Assembly: GCF_964355755.1 (NCBI RefSeq)
Contig: NC_092675.1
Span: 10,307,312-10,371,311, forward strand
DNA: 64,000 bases
Direction: 5' to 3'
From: Antedon mediterranea
Taxonomy: Eukaryota > Echinodermata > Crinoidea > Comatulida > Antedonidae
A model generated the notes under the pieces. It was not told the DNA's origin. It was given only the letters and a program-made list of their open reading frames with translations, and did not search any database. The translations under genes were made by a program, and so were the position numbers. Shown here piece after piece: positions 13,160-25,305 of this stretch (positions are counted from its first letter, which is position 1; every line of letters begins with the position of its first letter).

Positions 13160-13345
13160 ATATACAAATAACAAATAATGAATGTTTTGTATTCGTGTAA
13201 TGGTACAAATAATGGCACTTGGTGAATGATGAAAGGTTATATTTCAACTCGGCTCATCGCCTCGTTGAAATATAACCTTTCATCATTCACCTCGTGCCAT
13301 TATTTGTACCATTACACTCATAAACATTCATTATTTGTATATTAT
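13160..13345. repeat. MITE-like hairpin with arms of about 75 bp
   Basis: Left arm 13175-13245 (AATGAATGTTTTGTATTCGTG...) and right arm 13262-13335 are near-perfect complements around a 15-bp loop. The outer GTGTTATATA...TATATAACACC sequence extends the pair. Diverged relatives are at 33903-34075 and 50432-50535. Confidence 0.85.
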
Positions 13346-14741
13346 ATAACACCTAAATAAATTGCTGTCATTTGGTTGGACGATTGTGGGTCACATGGCG
13401 TTCAATAGTACGCACTATTGCAGGGTTAGACATAACAATCGCCCGGTCGACCTTTATTCACCTAGGGCGACTAACAATTTTGTAATGGTTGCCTCGTTTG
13501 GCGACCTACAAATCAAAACCTCTATAAATCTGTACTTTTTATTATGCCCAAGATAGGCTAAATAGACCACCCCCTGCCCTAGTTCAAGTCGATTTAAACT
13601 CTTCCCAAGTCAAGAGAGTAATGATTCACAGCTGCTTCCTTCATGGAGATGAAGCACAACAAGTCACCAAAATGGGGATTCCCCTGCCTGCTGCTTTCAT
13701 CAAGCACGAATTTACTTCATTACCTCATAGTGTATCCAGTATGGTATCAGGGTAACGCCTCCTTTACAGTAAGGCATGCATAATAACCAACCAAATTACT
13801 TTTTTTTATTGAACGAAGCAATTTTGAATTTGATAAATAAAATAGTTTATAAAATATTTAATAGTAGGTCTAAATACATGTTTATCATTTAGAGAGTCCA
13901 TTGTGCTTCAATTCTGTCTCTGTTTTTCAAGTAAATTTTTTATTCGAGAACCAGTTTGGTAACTTCTTGAATCCTCCTCCTCAAAACATGTGATGCATGC
14001 CCTGCCTGTTGTCTAGAGCTGCTCTTCTGGCCATCCTGTGATGTGTGTGTGACCAACACATCTGGTTGTTTGATAATCGAAAATAAACAATTCTTGATTA
14101 TTTTTAAATCAATATTCGCAAATTATTATCAACATTGCTTGTTTTAAATTGTATAAATTTGTGAAAAGGCCTACAGTACTGGTCAGAGGACTTTCGACAT
14201 TCCCGCTCGTGTTTTTCTGCTGTGTTTTTGGAGCGTTTCTAGAGTGTTTATCGAGGGATCGAGCGATCGAATGGTGACCTTGTTGTTTTACAACAACAAT
14301 TGAAATCAATCATACGTACATAATATGAGCCCTTTTTATCTTTAGATTACTGACTTTGTTTATCTTCAACAAATAATACAAAGTATATTAATTAACAATA
14401 ACATTTATAAAAAAACAATAAAATATATGTTTAAAATTCACATGGTAAAATTCATATCTTCAAATTCCGAGTCAACAACATGCGCATCTACGATCCTTGT
14501 TATGTTGGTGGTCATCAACCCTAGATTTACGAAACTTTGGGCGATATGACGTCACGCAACAAGCAAATGGTTTTCTCATCAGTTCTTTCTGCGAATTTGA
14601 CAAATTGTTTCTGTTGACTTTTTCCAGGGCATACAAAAACGATCATCTTGATGCAGTTTATTTATTTTGTTTCAACGTTTATTTATACTGTTCATTAGAT
14701 TACATAATAATTATATCGGTGATGATTACATACAGTACATA

Positions 14742-16415
14742 CAGTACTGACTACAAATCATGTACCATAACCCGCGTTTGTCGCACGTGTAAAATATGTG
14801 TAATTGCCGCGTGCCTGTATTTGCCGTGTGGACCATGATGTCATCACTTTGTAGCTTTTTACTGGTAAAATATGGAACTCCCGGTACGACGCCCGCGACA
14901 ACACACACGTGGGTATCAGTTGTTTTGTTTCTATTGTTTAGGCCTACCATCATATTTATGTAATCTGAACCCGCCCGTTAACTGTATGTAACAAAGTTTA
15001 TTTTTTCTCTATTGTTTAGGCAAACAATAAATAAGAAAGTTTATAGAATTCATGTAAATTGTTTTTCATCGGGGTTTTGTTTAGAGTTCACGTCGTATTA
15101 TTTTATATAATGTGAGGCCTACAGTGAGAAGTTTACAACAGGGAGGCTAGAATAGAGAGCTACTGTACCTAAGCCCCCCACAAAAAAAACATATTTAGCA
15201 ATCTTTAATAGGTCAATAAATAGCCTAATAATAGTAAAATTATAAAATGATGTTTCCTTGTATTTTCGTAACCGTAAGCCAAATATTTAAATTAAAATAA
15301 AGAGCTAGTGTTTTAGGCCAAGTACAGTATTGGCTCAAATAACTGTGACTGTGAATGGCTTTTCCGCCGCTCGGTGTAGAAAGTCAAATTATTACGTTCT
15401 TCTAACACGTTTATTAAATGTCTTTTAGTATATTTCTATCTAACATGTCTGCATTGTATACTTGCTTTATAAATTCTCTGCTTATGAAACAACTTAATAA
15501 GTTGCTAAATTGACGTTTAAAGCAGATATTTGTCTGGCATCAGCACATGTTTATAATGAAAACAAAACAAGGTTCCAAAAATGGTACAGTCCAAAATGAG
15601 GTGTGCAATTAAATAATATCAACGTAAACATATGCGCACGGTATCAGGGCTGTAATTATAAGAGAACTGATTTCCCCTGGATGGGAAATGGTAAAAACTT
15701 GTATTTATTCGACCTTGCTTCTCTCGTTAGTTACCGCGCTAAATACATGCATGTCAATACTGGCGTTGTAATAAATGTTTTCCTCCCCGACGGGGAATGG
15801 TAAAACCTTTATGTTATTATTTGGCTTAGCAACTGTGTGTACTCAATGGATGAACTCTACAACGTGGTGCGTACAGAAGTACGTCATTCGGCCACCAGCG
15901 ACGATCGTGTTTTGAAAGATATTGTTGGGTCTTTTCTACCTTGTTTTTTTTAATGAGTTTTCTCAAATACTTAATAAATATGACTTTAAAATATATACAG
16001 TATAAACAAACCCTGAAAGTAAACTAGGCCTAGAATAGTAGTACTGTACTCCCGGTAGTAGGCCTAGTATTTTCAATCACAGACATAATTGCATCATGAT
16101 TCATGGAGGTTTTTACCTCCATGATTGCACTATGATAAATAAATCAATTTTTTATTTCAAATAGGCCTATATTTTGTTATATAAAATGCTGTTATCCTGT
16201 ACTGTAATTCCAGTTATTGTCTGTTTGATGATAATAATATATATGAACAAAACATCAACAAATTATAAATACAGTTCGCTGCAGTTGAATTACTCAATGC
16301 AGTAATGCACGAGTGAATATGGACAGTATTGTTAGTACCTAATTACACGCGAGTCATGCGTTTTCACACCCGTGTAAAATGTGTGGGCTTGGTATATGAT
16401 ATGTAGTCAGTACTG
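14742..16415. mobile_element. 1674-bp TIR element with TA target duplication
   Basis: Ends are CAGTACTGACTACA and its complement, with the inverted match continuing about 30 bp. It is flanked by TA at 14740-14741 and 16416-16417. The empty site in unit 1 (GTACATATGCTATGC near 9170) has a single TA. The first CAGTAC is shared with the element at 10061, so the two families may use related transposases. No transposase was found; it is non-autonomous. Confidence 0.85.
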
Positions 16416-17194
16416 TATGCTATGCTACGGTAATTCAATGAAAATAAATGTAATTTCTTAACACATTTTTCTTTCTGCACAACGTTCAAACCAACTCAGA
16501 GAGCCTTGCTGTGTGAATCGCGGCACCACTGCTGACAGACCATGTGTTTACTGACTGAACAGCAAACAACGCACTGTGGCCGGCCGGCTGTTTGCCACGG
16601 TTACTGTTCTTCTGTGCATCATAATGCAACTCAAAGCATGAATTTGTTTTATAATAAATAATTTTGTATTGAATGTGCTTTTATCAACTAAAATGAGATG
16701 TGAAAAATATGAATACCAAAGCCAAATAAAAAAATTTCAAAATAATATATTTTTAAAAAACCACATGATCGTATGAGGTCAATAACATGGTTCAATTAAC
16801 AGTGGAAGAGTACAGTGTAGTAAATGGGGTAATATTTTTGTGGAAAAAACAACATTTTTTTTAAGTTCTAGAAATATTGCATTAAATATTTTATTAATAA
16901 TATTTTATTAATAATATACATTAGGAACATTGAAACGTGAAATGTTTTTCTGTTTTTTCGCCTTAAATATTACCATTACAAATTTGGAGTTTGAATTTGT
17001 ACACTGCAATGTCCCATTGGCGCCTGCTGCTGCAAATACTGAAAAACGGTATTGGAAAAAAAATTGGGGCCACTAGATTTTGATAAGGCAACAAACATTT
17101 ATTTGTTGGGTAGCCCTGCTGGCTCTTGAGGTTTAGTGCTTTTGTGAAGCAACAGAGTGGAAATAACAGCGAAATTGTATATGATCCGTTTTTG

Positions 17195-18055
17195 GATCAT
17201 ATACTGCTTTTTTGCAAAGGGTGTATGAAACATTAGCCAATCAATTTAATTAGCAATTATGACAAATCTAATCTAGCAAATTTCTAGTTTGCTGGGATGA
17301 ATTCTAGCCTTGACATACCTTGTTTTCTGCACATGTAACCTGCATATTCTCTTCCTTATCCTCAGTTTTTCTATTTTTATCTTCACATTCAGAATCAGCC
17401 ATGGCTATGTCTTTTTCACTACAATTTTCATTTAAAGTCACAGCACTGTATGATTGTGTATCAGTGCAACACTCATAACTAACAGTATTATCCCCATCTT
17501 GCAATACTGGTTGACAGTGGTTGATTACAGATTGTAGTACAATATTTAAATCTGTTTGGAATTTTGATTCATCCTCCTTAATCACAGTAGGATCTTTTAT
17601 TTCATTGGTAGAATCTACATTACTGGAGGAGAATGATATAGACTGAAAAAAAACCAATATTACATTCTTAGTGATATTTTGTATTATAGAACACCTAAAT
17701 AAATTGTCATTTGATTGGACAATTGTGGGTCATATGGCGTTCAATAGTACGCACTATTGTTGGGTTAATCATTTAACAATCGCCCGGTCGCCCATGGTGA
17801 CCTTTATTCACCTAGGGTGACTAACAATTTTGTAATGGTTGCCTCGTTAGGCGACCTACAAATCAAAACCTCCATAAATCTGTACTTTTTATTATGACCA
17901 AGATAGGCTAAATAGACCACCCCCAGCCCTAGTTCAAGTCGATTTAAACTCTTCCCAAGTCAAGAGAGTAATGATTCACAGCTTCTTCCTTCATGGAGAT
18001 GAAGCACAACAAGTCACCAAAATGGGGATTTCCCTGCCTGCTGCTTTTATCAAGC
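17195..18055. repeat. Segmental duplicate unit 3 (partial)
   Basis: Contains exon copy 3 and the downstream block with GATTGGAC(A/G)ATTGTGGGTCA and the GAAGCACAACAAGTCACC stretch. Homology ends near 18055. Confidence 0.75.
17319..17642 (-). CDS. Exon-like open frame, copy 3 of 5
   Basis: 324 nt, phase 0-0, both splice sites preserved and no stop. Changes include a KFQTDLN segment instead of ISQTDSN and several Asp/Asn and Cys/Tyr exchanges. It lies in the third segmental duplicate (17195-18055). Confidence 0.55.
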
Positions 18056-18446
18056 ATCAATGTAGTCAAAGGTAAATAAAAAATTTTGAATAACTTTCAT
18101 AAATTTTGTAAAATTTGCATAATCCATAATAAGTCAAAACACATTTGAAAATAAAATGTCCTTGTCATTATTTTTCTTTTTTAATTATTTTAGTTTAGTT
18201 ATGGTTATGCTTTTTTGGTCCCGTAGGAGCAAAATAAACTTAGGGGTCAATGGGTCAAGAGAATAGACCAAATACTATAGCCTACCTACAGTAGGCTAGC
18301 ATAGCTAGGCCTAGACCTTATGTAGCCAGGCTAAGTTAGGCCTAGTTGGCCACTGAAATTCGAGGCTAGTCAGACCATGCAAAATAAAAACATGTTGGCC
18401 TGATTTCTTCCAAAAATCGTATGACCCCAGTTGGTGTGAATATCGC

Positions 18447-18862
18447 TGTCATATTATGTTTCTACATTCCTATAGTTAGATAAAGAATGTTTTAGACCAG
18501 GTCTGCTAAATTTATAAGCCAATCATATGGTACTCCTCTGAAGCCCCTCATTTGCATGTTGAGTATATAAAGGAAATGTTATAGATATTGAGAGAAGAGA
18601 TAATAATATCATAGTAGAAAGACATATGAGTATAGAGAAGAAAGGTCTAGACTGGTAGAAAGTTGTATTGTATTAATAGTATTAAATATGGAGTTACAAG
18701 AAAAAATAAAAATACAAGAAATAAAAGTTGATATAGTAGAATATACTTTTGTATGTGGAATCGCTTTTAGTCTGTGTACGGTCTTGTGGATGTGTACGGT
18801 CTCGTGGATTAATACGCCAGAGAAAGCATACGCTCGGAACCGACTCGAATAAATTCACTAAA
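18447..18862 (+). mobile_element. Solo-LTR-like insertion (416 bp) with 5-bp target duplication
   Basis: Starts TGTCATATTATG and is flanked by ATCGC on both sides (18442-18446 and 18863-18867). Unit 1 near 9680 lacks it. Inside are an octamer ATTTGCAT (about 18549), a TATA box (GTATATAAAGG, about 18562) and AATAAA near the 3' end: the layout of an LTR promoter and polyadenylation site. The 3' end does not finish in the usual CA, so the LTR call is not certain. Confidence 0.6.
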
Positions 18863-19073
18863 ATCGCCAACAACAAATTTTTGTTTTTAAGTTCTAGAAA
18901 TATTGCATTAAATTTTGTATTAATAATATTTATTAGGAATGTTAGAACATGAAATATTTTTGTTTTTTCGCCTTAAATATTACCATATCAATATATCAAT
19001 TTAATTAGCAATTATGACAAATCTAATCTAGCAAATTGCTAGTTTGCTGGGATGAATTCTAGTCCTGACATAC

Positions 19074-19415
19074 CTTGTTTTCTGCACATGTAACCTGCAT
19101 ATCCTCTTCCTTATCCTCAGTTTTTCTATTTCTATCTTCACATTTAGAATCAGCCATGGCTATGTCTTTTCCACTACAATTTTCATTTAAAGTCACAGCA
19201 CTGCAAGATTGTGTATCAGTGCAAGATTGTGTATCAGTGCAACATTCATCACTGACAGTATGATCCCCATCTTGCAATACTGGTTGACAGTGGTTGATTA
19301 CAGATTGTAGTACAATATTTGAATCTGTTTGGGATTTTGATTCATCCTCCTTAATCACAGTAGGATCTTTTATTTCATTGCTAGAATCCACATTACTGGA
19401 GGAAAATGATATAGA
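19074..19415 (-). CDS. Exon-like open frame, copy 4 of 5 (18-nt internal duplication)
   Basis: 342 nt: the 324-nt exon plus an exact-frame 18-nt tandem duplication (CTDTQS CTDTQS). Both splice sites and the frame are preserved. That the only length change is a multiple of three mildly suggests the frame is still read. Confidence 0.55.
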
Positions 19416-20017
19416 CTGAAAAAACAATATTACATTCTTAGTGATATTTTGTATATAACACCTAAATAAATTCCTGTCATTTGATTGGACGATTGTGGGT
19501 CACATGACGTTCAAGAGTACGCACTATTCAACGGTTGTTCAATAGTACTAATTCGCCTCGTTGATAACATTTCATCATTCACTTCATGCCACCTAACTCA
19601 ACTAAAAGTTGTTTTTCAGTAAGGCCGCACTCAAAACGAAAACATATACTAAAAAATGGATACAGAAAAATGTAAAGTAGAACAGACCTAATTACTTTTA
19701 AAGCAAAATAATAAAACAATTAAAATGAAATCAATAATGCACTTCAATTAAAGTCCCATTCCCTAGATTTTTTTAATCTAATTTAAGGTCACAAACTACA
19801 TTTAATGTAAAGAATAAATACTATATGGTCCTATTGCAAAAGATTGTTTGTCTTTAAACAGTTACACATGTGAAAAATAAGTTGATTCTATATGTCAAAT
19901 AATTAAGTTGAATTTACAAAGATTATTTGCTAGAATAAAAGGTAACCATTTTACCAACCAGCAAAATTTAGCCAGCAAATGGCTAGTTTGCTGGGATGAA
20001 TTCTAGCCCTGACATAC

Positions 20018-20295
20018 CTTGATTTCTGCACATGTAACCTGCATATCCTCTTCCTTATCCTCAGTTTTTCTATTTCTATCTTCACATTCAGAATCAGCCA
20101 TGGCTATGTCTTTTCCACTACAATTTTCATTTAAAGTCACAGCACTGCAAGATTGTGTATCAGTGCAACATTCATCACTGACAGTATGATCCCCATCTTG
20201 CAATACTGGTTGACAGTGGTTGATTACAGATTGTAGTACAATATTTGAATCTGTTTGGGATTTTGATTCATCCTCCTTAATCACAGTAGGATCCA
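20018..20295 (-). pseudogene. Exon-like open frame, copy 5 of 5, 5'-truncated
   Basis: Retains the GTATGT donor and about 93 codons but lacks the acceptor and the first codons. Homology stops at the GGATCC near 20295. The new upstream sequence happens to supply an in-frame ATG (MDPTVIKEDES). It is probably a partial duplicate. Confidence 0.55.
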
Positions 20296-20359
20296 TTATA
20301 CTGATATCATGTTAATTTACCTTAAAAGATAACAAGTATACAGTAGAATCCTCCCTTTT

Positions 20360-20514
20360 AGACACACCTATTAAGGGGACACCCCTATTAAGGGCCTATC
20401 ACAGCACACCTGGACACTCCTATTCAGGGGACACCCCTATTAAGGGCCTATCACAGCACACCTGGACACTCCTATTCAGGGGACACCCCTATTAAGGGCC
20501 TATCACAGCACACC
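20360..20514. repeat. 52-bp tandem repeat, three copies
   Basis: Units spaced 52 bp contain GGGGACACCCCTATTAAGGG and CCTATCACAGCACACCTG. The flank CAGTAGAATCCTCCCTTTTA resembles the start of the repeat at 33137, so the tandem is probably an expansion inside a dispersed element. Confidence 0.85.
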
Positions 20515-22720
20515 TGTTCTGGCAAATGAAATCAAATGTCAATGTTTCATTTTCATGTGGCTACGCACAAATAGATTGACGTATTTATAGCCGAATGGAA
20601 CGTCGTAAAAACGAAACTTTGACTTTTGATTTGATGGACAGGAACCATGCCAGGACAGATGTGAAAGACCAATTTTAAGGGCCATTTTTTCTGGTCCTAA
20701 AGCTGAAAATGTCCTGCCAGGCCATTTAGAGAACTGACTAATACTGACCATCTTAAAATTGTTTATGTTTCAGAAGCAACACCAATAATGTTTATCAAGA
20801 ACTTTTTTTTCTTATTATTTTAATAATTTTTTAGTTATATTATATAATACATTTCATTTTTCCTCTTCTTTCGTCTTCTTCAAGCACATATTCTCTCCCT
20901 TCCATTATTCTACATGTATGTGTAAAATATAGTGAAGAAACAAATTTACTGCCCGCTGGTATAATTAAGTAAAATACTGCCAAAACATGTTTGTTAATTC
21001 TCACACTTAGCCTAGAGTGACAACTATTCCATCAAATCAATCATTTTTAGGAATCAATCGTGTGTGCTTTTATCTTGTTGTTTTTTTCGTTTTATGGTTT
21101 TTATTTTCAGTGAGCATCAAAATCAATGTTTTTTTGTTCTGATTCTAATTGTGCATAGTTCCCCCTGTTATACCACAGCATTAAGTTTTTATATTTTGAA
21201 ATAAAGTTATTATTATTATAAATCTATGTCGATTCTAAAAAAGTGATTGGCAAATTATACACAAACTTGAAGTATTTACATTCTTTCTGTCAAATTCTGG
21301 GTGTAATGTTATAAATTATACAGTGCAACAACAAAAGCACATACCCACTGCAGGCAAATAACACAGCAATCAATTTTGTAGACTTTCCCCTCGAGATTTC
21401 TCACTGAAAATATAAGTAAAAACATCAATGAAATTGGAATGTTTTAAAGTGTATATAAAAAAAATTATAACTCCCACACATAATGACATATTCAACTAAT
21501 AATCTTATTGTGTTTACATGGAGTTTGTTGTTTTGAAGTCTGAACACCGGTAATTATTCTCATTAACATGGCTGTTTCTAAAAGCTCTGCACTTTGAAAA
21601 TTAATCCAACTATAAAATGATTGGTTACTAGTTGTATACAAAATACTAAAAGACATTCACCCTCATAAACAAGAAGTACATCCTCATTAAACAATTTGTT
21701 TTTGCTTTAAGAAGTCGTAAGGAAACATTTTTAGTAAACATGTGCATCTTGCACATCAATTCATTAAGCATCATTAAAGAATATGTAGCTCAGTTAAGCT
21801 GGGCTAATCACAGTATTCTACAAATTAAAGTCTCTTAGTAGCAATTTATAGGCCGTTAAAATGATTCTTCAAATAATTAATTAGCTTTTTGACTTGCAGT
21901 TGAACTTGGACAGACCTGATGGTTTAATTTCAAATAAAAACAGATTTTAAAATTTTCAAAATCAGGAAAGTAATGTTTTTTTATATTATTTTATTTTATA
22001 TTGTGAATGACGTTTGATATTTAAATTTATGAAAAAAATCAATCAAGCCTAGATGTCAACAAGTGATAAATGGCCAGTGAGGTACTATAAAGAGACATTC
22101 GAGTGTGAATAAGTTGTATTCTATTACAGTACAAACAAAAACTTTACTATGGACTGTTTTGATCATAATTCAATGATTATCTGAGGGTGAATTATTATAT
22201 CAACCTAGATTGACAGTCAAATGGGAGTCATTATAAATACCGGCCTATATGTTGACAGCCAAAATAAAGTTTTGATTTGACAGTGAATTATTATAATACC
22301 GGCCTAGGTTGACAACAATTCAATTCATTTATTTTCCGGAAGACGGATTGTAGAAAAGTGACGAAGTCACTTATGTGAGTACTCTCCTTCTGGTGCAGAC
22401 AAAAACAACAAGTTAACAGCAAATGACAAGAAAAAGTCATTATTTATTTTGAAAGACTTTACAGATTACTGTCTACATGCATCTCAATAATACTGTATTA
22501 TCAGCAAATGTTTTCATAGACTGTCTTCTCCCAGATGTGCCTTGGGGTTTGTAATTTGAGCTTGACCCTGCCAAGTTTACAAAATTCCAAAACTGTCAGC
22601 CTCTAGAACTATAGCTTCCGTTTGATATAGCTTCTGAATGAGTATCTTCTGGGAATATAGCTGGCTAAATGTTATTATTAAAATACAGTTCAGGTAAATA
22701 ATTTTTCTTACAATCCAATT
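20515..22720. other. No gene recognised
   Basis: AT-rich. Around 21170-21215 an AATAAAG followed by TTATTATTATTA looks like the 3' tail of a plus-strand non-LTR element. No coding frame with recognisable motifs was found. Confidence 0.4.
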
Positions 22721-22724
22721 TGTA

Positions 22725-23660
22725 ACTTTATTTTTTATTTTATTTTATTCAATTTCCAGGTAACATACAAAAATCATAAACAAGGTACGGCATCATTCAA
22801 CAAAACAGAACAAAAGTACTATCAGCACCTGCGGGTAACCAAAAGTGGATCAGTTCAAAAGAACTGCACTGTCGAGTGGCTTTCCCAACTAATAGTACGA
22901 ACAACGCAATAGACATAAAAACACAGTGATAGTCTAGATGAATTCGATATCAGTAATACATTTTTTCAAATCCCTTCTAAACCCCCCAAAGTTAAACAGG
23001 ACTTTGTTACGAACTTCATGCGGGATACATTCCCATATTCGAGGGAAATTAACAAACAGGGAGTATTTAAATGCATTAGTTCTAGCATACATGTGTTTAA
23101 AGGTGAGGGACTCTGGATACCGAGAATTAATTGTAAGGTATTCAAATATATCAAAATCAATTAAATTATGCAAACACTTAACTACAAAAATTATACTATG
23201 AAATTTCATTCTTTGAACCATATCTGGTAAATTTAGAATCTTAAGCCTGTCAGTGAAATCGCCTTCAACACACAATTTAGTAACCCGTCTTAATGACTTG
23301 TTAATAGCTATATTATGTTGTTTTTGATGTGGATCCCACACAGGAGCACCATATTCAATAACAGGTCGACATAGTGCATTAAAAAGTCGTAGTAAAATTT
23401 CGGTGTCATTGAAACCTACAAACCGTTTGATAAACCCAAGCATTCTCATAGATTTCATCGATACATCATTAACGTGAGCAGACCATGTTAAATCACGTGA
23501 GAAGTTAATACCAAGATACTATCACTCTTAATGTGCATGTGCAAGCAAACCTGTTCATTTAAGCTATAAAATGTTTGGCTGTTAAAGTTACAATACTTAA
23601 CCTTAGTTTTACTTTTAACTGCACATGCCATTATCAAAATTGACAAAGTACACACTACAC
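22725..23660 (-). mobile_element. Non-LTR retrotransposon 3' fragment (end of reverse transcriptase ORF)
   Basis: The minus frame 23458-22934 encodes 174 residues typical of the region after the RT domain (FNALCRPVIEYGAPVWDPH, a C-terminal FPRIWECIPHEVRN segment). Upstream, in another frame, the sequence continues with the YLGI..SRDLTWSAHV segment that normally precedes it, so there is a frameshift near 23480-23520. The 3' side ends in an AAATA-like run (about 22730-22750). The catalytic FADD box is absent; it is a dead copy of jockey/CR1-like type. Confidence 0.85.
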
Positions 23661-23664
23661 TATT

Positions 23665-25225
23665 GTAGAAATAATATAATGAAAAGACCAGAAGGCAAAT
23701 TAGCACTCAAAACCATATCAATGTCAGTCAATGCAATATAAAATGTTGTAGGTTTGAAGAAAATCAAAGTCAATGTTATTTATTAATGGTTCAGATTAAT
23801 GACTCAAATAGTGAACTTATGTGAACCTATCATGGCGCTGTCCTGAATGTACACTAATGTTAATTTTGTATAGTGTGTATTATGTTCTTATATATTTATT
23901 CGTTCTTTTTAAATAGTGTACAAAAAACAAATTTTCGATATGTTTTATTGGACCTAATAAATAAATGCTGTGAGAACAGCGCATATTATTATTATCATGG
24001 ATCACTACAAGATTAAAATCATCCCAATATCTACAGTATTTTAAGTACAAGAAAACTGATTAAGCATGATAAAGTAACCCTTCTCTGTACATAAATGTTC
24101 GCCTGTGATAAGATATAAAATTGTCTCCATTAATGCAAATTAATAGGAGTATAAGTATACCTGTAGGAGCAACAAAATATTTGAACGTTTTCTCATGAGT
24201 CATATATGAAAACATATTTTAATTGCATATTTGACGGTGAATTATTGATGTGCAAAGCATACAATTGATTGATCTTGGAACGAAACATCCCATAACTACA
24301 TCTTATTAATAACAATGTTTTAAATTCATAATGCATGCTTTGAAGACTAAATAAAATAATAAAGTGTTATATTTGTTAATATACTGAAAATATTAAGATA
24401 TTACAAGATACAAGAAACTTTATTTGTCTTCGTAAAAACAAAGAAATGTTGGTGGTCGGCAAATCCGATTACAAGATGCATAAACAGACTAAAAATGACA
24501 AAAAATGTATCACAGTAAACATTAAAATCTTTAAAAACGTATAGTTACATATTACATTCTAGAGACACCAGTGTTAAAAATATGAAAAGAGTTTGGCACA
24601 AAAGAATTTCTATTAAACATCGCACAAGTTTAATGTGGAACGTCAGCCATTTTGAAATACAATATGGTGGCTGAAAGAGTGGTCGAAAAAAATGGCACAT
24701 AACAGAAGACATAATAATCCTTACTATTTTACGTGGTGGACAAAGTCTAATAATTGACCTATAAGTATTAACCCTTTCATTGCGGTGCATTATTCCCACC
24801 TCTGTGCGTAATATATATTTAAGAAAAACATATTGTTGCTCCTATATAATACTTATGCATTAATGGAGACAATTTTGACACAATTAACCTCATCTGTATA
24901 TCAAGTGACTTTAGTTTAACCAAATGTCGTAAGATTTTATATTAAACGGCTCTGAAAAAAACCACCACCACCTCCTCTATTTTTTAACTTTGATGTTGGC
25001 ATGTAATTGTAAGCTATATATCGGTGTTTTGTCTACAATTTTATATTTAAATTAATAGAACATATTTTATTGATACTGTTACCAAAATGTTGATATAAGT
25101 ATTATGTTATGGCTAAAGATACGGTACCATATCCATACTTCTAAATCTAAAGGTACAGTCATTATAGAGGGTGCTATGTAAAGATAGATGTTAATATAAT
25201 AGGTTATGGCAATGGTTTTCAGCAA
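23665..25225. other. No gene recognised
   Basis: AT-rich intergenic DNA. The stretch 24410-24540 (ACAAGATACAAGAAACTTTA...) looks like the 3' end of an interspersed repeat in inverted orientation, low confidence. No host exon was found. Confidence 0.35.
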
Positions 25226-25305
25226 GCCAGCTGTGTGGCTTAGTGGGCTTGTGATGAGGCTATGGCTTAAGGGGTTGCAGGTTCGATTCTCTACTTGATG
25301 TTTTT
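25226..25305 (+). mobile_element. tRNA-derived SINE head with A and B boxes
   Basis: A-box TGGCTTAGTGG (25236-25246) and B-box GGTTCGATTCT (25280-25290) at promoter-like spacing, with no tRNA cloverleaf 3' half. The body after 25305 (CGCGCCGCGGCTCTAG...) may belong to the same SINE, but its end is unclear. Confidence 0.7.

Larger units (their letters stand above)
11946..17194. repeat. Segmental duplicate unit 2 (interrupted)
   Basis: Matches unit 1 in three blocks: 11946-12440 (exon copy 2), 13339-14741, and 16416-17194. The blocks are split by a 0.9-kb segment ending in a MITE hairpin (12441-13338) and by a 1.67-kb TIR element (14742-16415). Confidence 0.8.
18385..19520. repeat. Segmental duplicate unit 4 (rearranged)
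   Basis: Matches the 9630-9840 part of unit 1 (AAAATCGTATGACCCCAG, then TTCTAGAAATATTGCAT), interrupted by an LTR-like insertion. It then joins directly to exon copy 4 and its flank. Confidence 0.7.

Noticed and set aside
14742-16415. Transposase gene inside the TIR element
   Set aside because: The only open frame of note (15603-15803) is short and has no DDE-like motif.
25226-25305. Functional tRNA gene
   Set aside because: Pol III boxes are present but no acceptor stem or complete cloverleaf pairs up; a SINE head fits better.
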